Shown piece after piece: positions 52,838 to 64,000 of a DNA stretch of 64,000 bases. The stretch lies in NCBI GenBank assembly GCA_025617745.1, contig CM046864.1, forward strand, positions 744,001-808,000, written 5' to 3'. The notes under the pieces were generated by a model that saw only the letters and a program-made list of their open reading frames with translations, was not told where the DNA came from and searched no databases. The DNA is from Heliocidaris erythrogramma. Its lineage: Eukaryota; Echinodermata; Echinoidea; Camarodonta; Echinometridae. A program made the translations under genes and the position numbers. The first letter of the stretch is position 1. Each line of letters opens with the position of its first letter.

Positions 52838-54645
52838 CTAGAATTTAATTCGTCATGAGGACGAATTAGGTGGTCTGTCCTTAAATTTGCACGATCATGA
52901 TTGTAATCAGGATGATCATATTAATGGGGAAATACTAAACAGAAGACAGGATGTCAAGAATGCCATGAATGGAGATGCTTCCTGAGGACAGGAATGTAGC
53001 AAAATGTGTAACGGTCATTGTAAAACGATTATGGTGATGATGATAATGGTGATGATGATGATGATTATAATGATATAATGATGATGGCGATGATATAATA
53101 ATAGCGATGATGATCATGACGGTGATGGTAATAATGATGATGATACAGGATACTTGGGAGATTAACCCCATAGCTCTAATACAGGACAGGAAATCACAAT
53201 TTCCATAGGGTTGTACACAAACTACTGCACACTACTTTCTAATAGACATAATATGGAAAATAAGGCAGTTTATTACATGATTTGTGATTTTTTATGTTAC
53301 AATAGTCGAAGAGGATGGTAAAATGACAGGCAAAAAGAAGCAAAAAAAAAAAAAAAAAAAAAATCGGCCCGGGGATCGAACCAGGTACCTTGACCATGGT
53401 AGTCATGTGCTTTACCGATAGACCAGAATATTTCCCATAGAGATAACACGTAAACAAAACGGGATTCTCAAATCACATTTTGTACTGAAAAATTGGGCAT
53501 GATCCCGACATCTGATCAAAAATTGGAGGGCTTACTAATGAAAGCTTATAGTCTCAGCTACAACATATTAAAATCTGGAAGAAAATAGACCAAAAATAAC
53601 TGAGATACTGCTCAGAGAACGATGTCATGTAGATTCATGATTCGAAAAAAAATCATCTTCCATAGACATAACACGCAAATAGGGAAAATTATGACATGGC
53701 ATCTTGCATTGAAAATTTCAGTGTGATGACGTCATCAAAATGAAAAATGGTGGTGACTGATCTGGTAGAGAATTGTCTCAGCTATAACATATCAAAATTT
53801 GGAAGAAAATCGATCACCTATTACTGAAATATTAGCAAATGAATACAAAAATGATGACGTCATTTTTTCAAAATCATTTTTTTGAGTTCATATGCAAATA
53901 TGATGACGTTAGAACATGAGATCGGCAAAAATTCTACATGATTTCAAATCTACAACTCACAGGCTTTCAGAATATGTAAAGAAATTGGGGGGTTTCCGTA
54001 TATTCTGAGGAGCTATGGCGAATTCTAGATGGGCATGTTTTTACCACTTTTTACATTAGAATGCCCATTGACGTGCGCACGAATTTGAAAGTTTGACGCG
54101 CGCGTACGACATTATGGAAGGTCGAGATTGACTGTAAATAGTTGGAAATTGTCAAGAATAGTGTCAGGAAGACAAAATATGCGAAAAAATGGCGTTTTTA
54201 CGTTCTCTACGCGCTGTGTGCGCGCATAACGCGCGCACGGACGCGCACGGACAGAAAAAATTAAAATGCTTAAAATGTCCTGAACAATACTCTAATTTGA
54301 TTAAAAAGTGATTTTGAGCATTTTTAAATTTTGACGCGCGCGTACGTGCGCGTCATGATGTGCGCGCAAATTTTGATGACATTTTATGTTGACCCTTGAC
54401 CTGAAGTTAATGTATGTCAAATATGGTTCATTTTTGATGACTCGTTATGAAGATATGATTGATAATGTGATATCACAAAATGGCGCCTGGATGACGTCAC
54501 GATGACCTGATGACCTTGAAATAGATACCCGAGCTTGATCTGATATGTCCTCATGACTGTAGAGATTTTGATAAAAATTGACTCAGCCGATATTGAGGAA
54601 TCATGGTAACAAGAAAGTGGTGGAAAAATAAAAATAAATAATAAA
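52838..54645 (-). repeat. Array unit 5
   Basis: 1808 bp. tRNA-like cassette 53364-53425. Shares the ttccgtatattctgagg variant with units 6 and 8. Confidence 0.85.
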
Positions 54646-56448
54646 CTAGACTTGAATTCGTCACGAAGACGAATTAGGTGGTCTGTCCTTAAATTGGCAC
54701 GATCATGATTGTAATCAGGATGATCATATTAATGGGGAAATACTAAACAGAAGACAGGATGTCAAGAATGCCATGAATGGAGATGCTTCCTGAGGACAGG
54801 AATGTAGCAAAATGTGTATCGGTCATTGTAAAATGATTATGGTGATGATAACGGTGATTATGATTATAATGACATAATGATGATGGCGATGATATAATAG
54901 TAGCGATGATGATCATGATGGTGATGATAATAATGATGATGATACAGGATACTTGGGAGATTAACACCATAGCTCTAATACAGGACAGGAAATCACAATT
55001 TGCCATAGGGTTGTACATAAACTACTGCACACTACTTTCTAATAGACATAATACGGAAAATAAGGCAGTTTATTACATGATTAGTGATTTTTTATGTTAC
55101 AATAGTCGAAGAGGATGGTAAAATGACAGGCAAAAAGAAGCAAAAAAAAAAAAAAAAAAAAAAATCGGCCCCGGGATCGAACCAGGTACCTTGACCATGG
55201 TAGTCATGTGCTTTACCGATAGACCAAAATAATTCCCATAGAGATAACACGTAAACGAAAAACGGGATTCTCAAATCCCATTTTGTACTGAAAAATTGGG
55301 CATGATCCCGACATCTGATTAAAAATTGGAGGGCTTACTAATAAAAGCTTATAGTCTCAGCTACAACATATTAAAATCTGGAAGGAAATAGACCAACAAT
55401 AACTGAGATACTGCTCAGAGAACGATGTCATGTAGATTCATGATTCGAAAAAAAATCATCTTCCATAGACATAACACGCAAATAGGGAAAAATCTGACAT
55501 GTCGTCTTTAATTGAAGATTTCAGTGTGATGACGTCATCAAAATGAAAAATGATGGCAACTGATCTGGTAGAGAATTGTCTCAGCTATAACATATCAAAA
55601 TTTGGAAGAAAATCGATCACCTATTACTGAAATATTAGCAAATGAATACAAAAATGATGACGTCATTTTTTCAAAATCATTTTTTTGAGTTCATATGCAA
55701 ATATGATGACGTTAGAACATGAGATCGGCAAAAATTCTACATGATTTCAAATCTACAACTCACAGGCTTTCAGAATATGTAAAGAAATTGGGGGGTTTCC
55801 GTATATTCTGAGGAGCTATGGCGAATTCTAGATGGGCATGTTTTTACCACTTTTTACATTAGAATGCCCATTGACGTGCGCACGAATTTGAAAGTTTGAC
55901 GCGCGCGTACGACATTATGGAAGGTCGAGATTGACTGTAAATAGTTGGAAATTGTCAAGAATAGTGTCAGGAAGACAAAATATGCGAAAAAACGGCGTTT
56001 TTACGTTCTCTACGCGCTGTGTGCGCGCATAACGCGCGCACGGACGCGCACGGACAGAAAAAATTAAAATGCTTAAAATGTCCTGAACAATACTCTAATT
56101 TGATTAAAAAGTGATTTTGAGCATTTTTAAATTTTGACGCGCGCGTACGTGCGCGTCATGATGTGCGCGCAAATTTTGATGACATTTTATGTTGACCCTT
56201 GACCTGAAGTTAATGTATGTCAAATATGGTTCATTTTTGATGACTCGTTATGAAGATATGATTGATAATGTGATATCACAAAATGGCGCCTGGATGACGT
56301 CACGATGACCTGATGACCTTGAAATAGATACCCGAGCTTGATCTGATATGTCCTCATGACTGTAGAGATTTTGATAAAATTTGACTCAGCCGATATTGAG
56401 GAATCATGGCAACAAGAAAGTGGTGGAAAAATAAAAATAAATAATAAA
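54646..56448 (-). repeat. Array unit 6
   Basis: 1803 bp. tRNA-like cassette 55165-55227. Confidence 0.85.
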
Positions 56449-58538
56449 CTAGAATTTAATTCGTCATGAGGACGAATTAGGTGGTCTGTCTTTCAATTTG
56501 TACGATCATGATTGTAATCAGGATGATCATAATAATGGGGAAATACTAAACTGAAGATAGGATGTCAAGAATGCCATGAATGGAGATGCTTCTTGAGGAC
56601 AGGAATGTAGCAAAATGTGTAACGGTCATTGTAAAACGATTATGGTGATGATGATAATGGTGATTATGATGATTATAATGATATAATGATGGCGATGATA
56701 TAATAATAGCGATGATGATCATGACGGTGATGATAATAATGATGATGATACAGGATACTTGGGAGATTAACCCCATAGCTCTAATACAGGACAGGAAATC
56801 ACAATTTCCATAGGGTTGTACACAAACTACTGCACACTACTTTCTAATAGACATAATACGGAAAATAAGGCAGTTTATTACATGATTTGTGATTTTTTAT
56901 GTTACAATAGTCGAAGAGGATGGTAAAATGACAGGCAAAAAGAAGCAAAAAAAAAAAAAAAAAATCGGCCCCGGGGATCGAACCAGGTACCTTGACCATG
57001 GTAGTCATGTGCTTTACCGATAGACCAGAATATTTCCCATAGAGATAACACGTAAACGAAAACGGGATTCTCAAATCACATTTTGTACTGAAAAATTGGG
57101 CATGATCCCGACATCTGATCAAAAATTGGAGACAACACTTGTAAAAGCTTATAGTCTCAGCTACAACATATTAAAATCTGGAAGAAAATAGACCAAAAAT
57201 AACTGAGATACTGCTCAGAGAACGATGTCATGTAGATTCATGATTCGAAAAAAAATCATCTTCCATAGACATAACACGCAAATAGGGAAAATCTGACATG
57301 TCGTCTTTAATTGAAGATTTCAGTGTGATGACGTCATCAAAATGAAAAATGGTGGAAACTGATCTTGTAGAGAATTGTCTCAGCTATAACATATCAAAAT
57401 TTGGAAGAAAATCGATCACCTATTACTGAAATATTATCAAAAGAATACAAAAATGATGACATAATTTTTTCAAAATCACTTTTTTGAGTTCATATGCAAA
57501 TATGATGACGTTAGAACATGAGATCGGCAAAAATTCTACATGAATTCAAATCTACAACTCACAGGCTTTCAGAATATGTAAAGAAATTGGGGGGTTTCCG
57601 TGCATTCTGAGGAGCTATGGCGAATTCTAGATAGGCATGTTTTTACCACTTTTTACATTAGAATGCCCATTGACGTGCGCACGAATTTGAAAGTTTGACG
57701 CGCGCGTACGACATTATGGAAGGTCGAGAATGACTGTAAATAGTTGGAAATTGTCAAGAATAGTATCAGGAAGATGAAATATGCGAAAAAACGGCGTTTT
57801 TACGTTCTCTACGCGCTGTGTGCGCGCATAACGCGCGCACGGACGCGCACGGACGGAAATTTTTTAAATGCTTAAAATGTCCTGAACCATACTCTAATTT
57901 GATTAAAAAGTGATTTTGAGCATTTTTAAATTTTGACGCGCGCGTACGTGCGCGTCATGATGCGCGCGCGGATTTTGATGACATTTTATGTTGACCCTTG
58001 ACCTGAAGTTCATGTGTATTAAATATGGTTCATTTTTGATGACTCGTTATGAAGATATGATTGATAATGTGATTTCACAAAATGGCGCCTGGATGACGTC
58101 ACGATGACCTGATGACCTTGAATTTGATATCCGAGCACTTATATACCCGGATGACTGACGGAAATGTCATGAAAATTGACTGAGAACTTTTGAGATTTCG
58201 TGGACAAGAAATGGAGAAAATAAAATAAAGAAATAAAGAAAGAAAATTCTGACGAAATTAAGAGGTGATCTGTCGATGACAGACCTAATAAATAAATAAA
58301 TAATAAGAAAATTCTGACGAAATTAAGAGGTGGTCTGTCGACTACGACAGACCACCTAATAATAATAAAGAAAATTCTGACGAAATTAAGAGGTGATCTG
58401 TCAAATGACAGATCACCTAATAATAAAGAAAGAATTCTGACGAATACAATAGGTGATCTGTCACTATGACAGATCACCTAATAAAGAAAATTCTGACGAA
58501 ATTAAGAGGTGGTCTGTCGACTACGACAGACCACCTAA
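56449..58538 (-). repeat. Array unit 7 (extra hairpins)
   Basis: 2090 bp. tRNA-like cassette 56965-57029. The extra ~290 bp is a run of hairpin sub-repeats (58240-58538). Confidence 0.85.
58240..58538. repeat. Hairpin sub-repeats in unit 7 (5 copies)
   Basis: Five copies of gaaaattctgacgaaattaa plus a hairpin. Stems: 58329-58356 and 58508-58535 use ggtggtctgtcg/cgacagaccacc, while 58392-58417 and 58452-58478 use ggtgatctgtca/tgacagatcacc, so paired positions change together. The first copy (58264-58283) is shortened. The overlapping minus-strand open frame is an artefact. Confidence 0.85.
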
Positions 58539-60329
58539 CTAGAATTTAATTCGTCATGAGGACGAATTAGGTGGTCTGTCTTTCAATTTGTACGATCATG
58601 ATTGTAATCAGGATGATCATAATAATGGGGAAATGCTAAACTGAAGATAGGATGTCAAGAATGCCATGAATGGAGATGCTTCTTGAGGACAGGAATGTAG
58701 CAAAATGTGTAACGGTCATTGTAAAATGATTATGGTGATGATGATAATGGTGATTATGATGATTATAATGATATAATGATGATGGCGATGATATAATAAT
58801 AGCGATGATGATCATGACGGTGATGGTAATAATGATGATGATACAGGATACTTGGGAGATTAACCCCATAGCTCTAATACAGGACAAGAAATCACAATTT
58901 CCATAGGGTTGTACACAAACTACTGCACACTACTTTCTAATAGACATAATATGGAAAATAAGGCAGTTTATTACATGATTTGTGATTTTTTATGTTACAA
59001 TAGTCGAAGAGGATGGTAAAATGACAGGCAAAAAGAAGCAAAAAAAAAAAAAAAAAAAATCGGCCCCGGGGATCGAACCAGGTACCTTGACCATGGTAGT
59101 CATGTGCTTTACCGATAGACCAGAATATTTCCCATAGAGATAACACGTAAACGAAAACGGGATTCTCAAATCACATTTTGTACTGAAAAATTGGGCATGA
59201 TCCCGACATCTGATCAAAAATTGGAGGGCTTATTAATGAAAGCTTATAGTCTCAGCTACAACATATTAAAATCTGGAAGAAAATAGACCAAAAATAACTG
59301 AGATACTGCTCAGAGAACGATGTCATGTAGATTCATGATTCGAAAAAAATCATCTTCCATAGACATAACACGCAAATAGGGAAAATTATGACATGGCATC
59401 TTGCATTGAAAATTTCAGTGTGATGACGTCATCAAAATGAAAAATGGTGGAACTCTCTGGTAGAGAATTGTCTCAGCTATAACATATCAAAATTTGGAAG
59501 AAAATCGATCACCTATTACTGAAATATTAGCAAATGAATACAAAAATGATGACGTCATTTTTTCAAAATCATTTTTTTGAGTTCATATGCAAATATGACG
59601 ACGTTAGAACATGAGATCGGCAAAAATTCTACATGATTTCAAATCTACAACTCACAGGCTTTCAGAATATGTAAAGAAATTGGGGGGTTTCCGTATATTC
59701 TGAGGAGCTATGGCGAATTCTAGATGGGCATTTTTTACCACTTTTTACATTAGAATGCCCATTGACGTGCGCACGAATTTGAAAGTTTGACGCGCGCGTA
59801 CGACATTATGGAAGGTCGAGATTGACTGTAAATAGTTGGAAATTGTCAAGAATAGTGTCAGGAAGACAAAATATGCGAAAAAATGGCGTTTTTACGTTCT
59901 CTACGCGCTGTGTGCGCGCATAACGCGCGCACGGACGCGCACGGACAGAAAAAATTAAAATGCTTAAAATGTCCTGAACAATACTCTAATTTGATTAAAA
60001 AGTGATTTTGAGCATTTTTAAATTTTGACGCGCGCGTACGTGCGCGTCATGATGTGCGCGCAAATTTTGATGACATTTTGTGTTGACCCTTGACCTGAAG
60101 TTAATGTATGTCAAATATGGTTCATTTTTGATGACTCGTTATGAAGATATGATTGATAATGTGATATCACAAAATGGCGCCTGGATGACGTCACGATGAC
60201 CTCATGACCTTGAAATAGATACCCGACCTTGATCTTATAAGTCCTCATAACTGTAGAGATTTTGATAAAAATTGACTCAGCCGATATTGAGGAATCATGG
60301 TAACAAGAAAGTGGTGGAAAAATAAAAAA
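58539..60329 (-). repeat. Array unit 8
   Basis: 1791 bp. tRNA-like cassette 59060-59124. Confidence 0.85.
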
Positions 60330-62125
60330 CTAGACTTGAATTCGTCACGAAGACGAATTAGGTGGTCTGTCCTTAAATTGGCACGATCATGATTGTAATC
60401 AGGATGATCATATTAATGGGGAAATACTAAACAGAAGACAGGATGTCAAGAATGCCATGAATGGAGATGCTTCCTGAGGACAGGAATGTAGCAAAATGTG
60501 TATCGGTCATTGTAAAATGATTATGGTGATGATAACGGTGATTATGATGATTATAATGATATAATGATGATGGCGATGATATAATAATAGCGATGATGAT
60601 CATGACGGTGATGGTAATAATGATGATGATACAGGATACTTGGGAGATTAACCCCATAGCTCTAATACAGGACAGGAAATCACAATTTCCATAGGGTTGT
60701 AGACAAACTACTGCACACTACTTTCTAATAGACATAATATGGAAAATAAGGCAGTTTATTACATGATTTGTGATTTTTTATGTTACAATAGTCGAAGAGG
60801 ATGGTAAAATGACAGGCAAAAAGAAGCAAAAAAAAAAAAAAAAAAAAATCGGCCCGGGGATCGAACCAGGTACCTTGACCATGGTAGTCATGTGCTTTAC
60901 CGATAGACCAGAATATTTCCCATAGAGATAACACGTAAACGAAAACGGGATTCTCAAATCACATTTTGTACTGAAAAATTGGGCATGATCCCGACATCTG
61001 ATCAAAAATTGGAGGGCTTACTAATGAAAGCTTATAGTCTCAGCTACAACATATTAAAATCTGGAAGAAAATAGACCAAAAATAACTGAGATACTGCTCA
61101 GAGAACGATGTCATGTAGATTCATGATTCGAAAAAAAATCATCTTCCATAGACATAACACGCAAATAGGGAAAATTCTGACATGTCGTCTTTAATTGAAA
61201 ATTTCAGTGTGATTACGTCATCAAAATGAAAAATGGTAGAAACTGATCTGGTAGAAAATTGTCTCAGCTATAACATATCAAAATTTGGAAGAAAATCGAC
61301 AACCTATTATTGAAATATTATCAAAAGAATACAAAAATGATGACGTCATTTTTTCAAAATCATTTTTTTGAGTTCATATGCAAATATGATGACGTTAGAA
61401 CATGAGATCGGCAAAATTTCTACATGAATTCAAATCTACAACTCCCAGGCTTTCAGAATATGTAAAGGAATTGCGAGTTTTCCGTGCATTCTGAGGAGCT
61501 ATGGCGGATTCTAGATAGGCATGTTTTTACCACTTTTTACATTAGAATGCCCATTGACGTGGGCACGAATTTGAAAGTTTGATGCGCGCGTACGACATTA
61601 TGGAAGGTCGAGAATGACTGTAAATAGTTGGAAATTGTCAAGAATAGTATCAGGAAGATGAAACATGCGAAAAAATGACATTTTTACGTTCTCTACGCGC
61701 TGTGCGCGCGCATAACGCGCGCGCGGACGCGCACGGACAGGAAAATTTTAAAATGCTTAAAATGTCCTGAACAATACCCTAATTTGATTAAAAAGTGATT
61801 TGGAGCATTTTTAAATTTTGACGCGCGCGTACGTGCGCGTCATGATGCGCGCACGGATTTTAATGACATTTTATGTTGACCCTTGACCTGAAGTTCATGT
61901 GTGTCAAATATGGTTTATTTTTGATTACTCGTTATGAAGATATGATTGATAATGTGATTTCACAAAATGGCGCCTGGATGACGTCACGATGACCTGATGA
62001 CCTTGAAATAGATACCCGACCTTGATCTTATAAATCCTCATAACTGTAGAGATTTTGATAAAAATTGACTCAGCCGATATTGAGGAATCATGGTAACAAG
62101 AAAGTGGTGGAAAAATAAAAATAAA
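60330..62125 (-). repeat. Array unit 9
   Basis: 1796 bp. tRNA-like cassette 60849-60910. Confidence 0.85.
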
Positions 62126-63920
62126 CTAGAAATTGAATTCGTCACGAGGACGAATTAGGTGGTCTGTCCTTAAATTGGCACGATCATGATTGTAATCAGG
62201 ATGATCATATTAATGGGGAAATACTAAACAGAAGATAGGATGTCAAGAATGCCATGAATGGAGATGCTTCCTGAGAACAGGAATGTAGCAAAATGTGTAA
62301 CGGTCATTGTAAAATGATTATGGTGATGATAACGGTGATTATGATGATAATGACATAATGATGGCGATGATATAATAGTAGCGATGATGATCATGACGGT
62401 GATGATAATAATGATGATGATACAGGATACTTGGGAGATTAACACCATAGCTCTAATACAGGAAATCACAATTTCCATAGGGTTGTACATAAACTACTGC
62501 ACACTGCTTTCTAATAGACATAATACGGAAAATAAGGCAGTTAATTACATGATTTGTGATTTTTTATGTTACAATAGTCGAAGAGGATGGTAAAATGACA
62601 GGCAAAAAGAAGCAAAAAAAAAAAAAAAAAAAAAAAAAATCGGCCCGGGGATCGAACCAGGTACCGTGACCATGGTAGTCATGTGCTTTACCGATAGACC
62701 AAAATATTTCCCATAGAGATAACACGTAAACGAAAAACGGGATTCTCAAATCCCATTTGGTACTTCAAAATTGGGCATGATCCCGACATCTGATCAAAAT
62801 TTGGAGACCACACTTATAAAAGCTTATAGTCTCAGCTACAACATATTAAAATCTGGAAGGAAAACGACCAAAAATAACTGAGATACTGCTCAGAGAACGA
62901 TGTCATGTAGATTCATGATTCGAAAAAAAATCATCTTCCATAGACATAACACGCAAATAGGGAAAATTCTGACATGTCGTCTTTAATTGAAAATTTCAGT
63001 GTGATGACGTCATCCAAATGAATAATAATGAGCGCTCCTGTTGTAGAGAATTGTCTCAGCTATAACATATCAAAATTTGGAAGAAAATCGACAACCTATT
63101 ACTGAAATATTATCAAAAGAATACAAAAATGATGACATCATTTTTTTCAAAATCATTTTTTTGAGTTCATATGCAAATATGATGACGTCAGAACATGCGA
63201 TCGGCAAAAAATCTACATGAATTCAATTCTACATCTCACAGGCTTTCAGAATATGTAAAGAAATTGGGGGGTTTCCGCCCCTTCTGACGAGCTATGGCGA
63301 ATTCTAGATGGGCATGTTTTTACCACTTTTTACATTAGAATGCCCATTGACGCGCACACGAATTTGAAAGTTTGACGTGCGCGTACGACATTATGGAAGG
63401 TCGAGAATAACTGTAAATAGTTGAAAATTGTCAAGAATAGTATCAGGAAGACGATACATGCGGAAAAACGGCGTTTTTACGTTCTCTATGCGCTGTGCGC
63501 GCGCATAACGCGCGCGCAGACGCGCACGGACGGAAAATTTTAAAATGCTTAAAATGTCCTGAACAATGCTCTAATTTGATTAAAAAGTGATTTTCAGCAT
63601 TTTTGAATTTTGACGCGCGCGTACGTGCGCGTCATGATGTGCGCGCGGATTTTGATGACATTTTATGTCGACCCTTGACCTGAATTTAATGTATGTCAAA
63701 TATGGTTCATTTTTGATGACTCGTTATGAAGATATGATTGATAATGTGATTTCACAAAATGGCGCCTGGATGACGTCACGATGACCTGGTGACCTTGAAA
63801 TAGATACCAGACCTTGATCTGATATGTCCTCATGACTGTAGAGATTTTGATAAAAATTGACTCAGCCGATATTGAGAAATCATGGTAACAAGAAAGTGGT
63901 GGAAAAATAAAAATAAATAA
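62126..63920 (-). repeat. Array unit 10
   Basis: 1795 bp. tRNA-like cassette 62640-62702. Most similar by eye to unit 1. Confidence 0.85.
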
Positions 63921-64000
63921 CTAGACTTGAATTCGTCACGAAGACGAATTAGGTGGTCTGTCCTTAAATTGGCACGATCATGATTGTAATCAGGATGATC
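63921..64000 (-). repeat. Array unit 11, truncated by window end
   Basis: Begins with CTAG at 63921 and the terminal hairpin; continues beyond the window. Confidence 0.85.

Larger units (their letters stand above)
45518..64000 (-). mobile_element. Tandem array of 1.8-kb Helitron-like units
   Basis: Ten complete head-to-tail units and the first 80 bp of an eleventh, all minus strand. Each starts (plus coordinates) with CTAG and, 5-6 nt on, the hairpin aattcgtcacgaagacgaatt (loop varies), then aggtggtctgtc. Sequence right of CTAG is constant and sequence left of it varies between units and at the array edge, which fixes CTAG as the element's 3' end. Lengths are 1791-1809 bp except units 4 (1920) and 7 (2090). 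No protein-coding gene lies in the 18.5 kb: open frames recurring in every unit translate microsatellite or T-run DNA. Array end lies beyond the window. Confidence 0.85.

Noticed and set aside
52726-58538. Hairpin sub-repeats as a CRISPR array
   Set aside because: Spacing is short and irregular with no unique spacers, copies are whole-unit duplications, and the genome is eukaryotic.

Overview
The window is intron-era eukaryotic DNA dominated by repeats, with no bacterial-style gene organisation. The evidence includes BEL/Pao, DIRS and CR1/L2-like retroelements, a tRNA-derived SINE, THAP and C2H2 coding fragments, polypyrimidine-CAG splice signals, abundant microsatellites, a 500-N scaffold gap, AT-rich intergenic DNA and unsuppressed CpG. 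This mix best fits a marine invertebrate. An echinoderm is my best guess, by inference only, because no host gene is identified securely enough to prove it.

Layout. 1-2936: about one and a half units of a non-coding Helitron-like element, plus strand, ending in a hairpin and CTAG. 2937-11293: copy 1 of an 8.3-kb segment, broken by a 500-N gap (11294-11793). 11794-17300: two decayed DIRS-like retroelements on the minus strand with terminal hairpins; the second is interrupted by an ACGT-rich foldback element that itself contains a MITE. 17300-20700: an intronless two-finger C2H2/transposase-like gene on the minus strand with one frameshift, plus a truncated tandem relic. 20700-28360: a run of foldback elements, a poly-C tract, CTAG-rich DNA and hammerhead-like motifs near TA microsatellites. 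28361-36682: copy 2 of the 8.3-kb segment, better preserved. It holds an orphan 3' exon, two non-LTR retroelement relics on opposite strands, a SINE, a THAP exon, a MITE and a pyrimidine-rich minisatellite. 37288-45401: one complete, very young BEL/Pao LTR retrotransposon with a 5-bp target duplication, two almost identical 1364-bp LTRs and a gag-pol broken by one frameshift. 45518-64000: ten complete head-to-tail copies and the start of an eleventh of the 1.8-kb Helitron-like unit, minus strand.

The most interesting system is the Helitron-like unit. It has no protein-coding capacity. It carries a tRNA-like box A/box B cassette followed by a T run, three CRE palindromes, an octamer motif and CpG-rich alternating purine-pyrimidine DNA. 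It ends in a conserved hairpin plus CTAG inserted between A and T. The uninterrupted second copy of the 8.3-kb segment preserves what looks like the empty target site. Two array units carry extra hairpin sub-repeats with compensatory stem changes. No autonomous Rep-helicase is present, so the machinery must lie elsewhere.

All coordinates and similarities come from reading the sequence by eye. No alignments or database searches were run. Most short open reading frames here, especially those recurring in every array unit, are repeat by-products and are not listed as genes.
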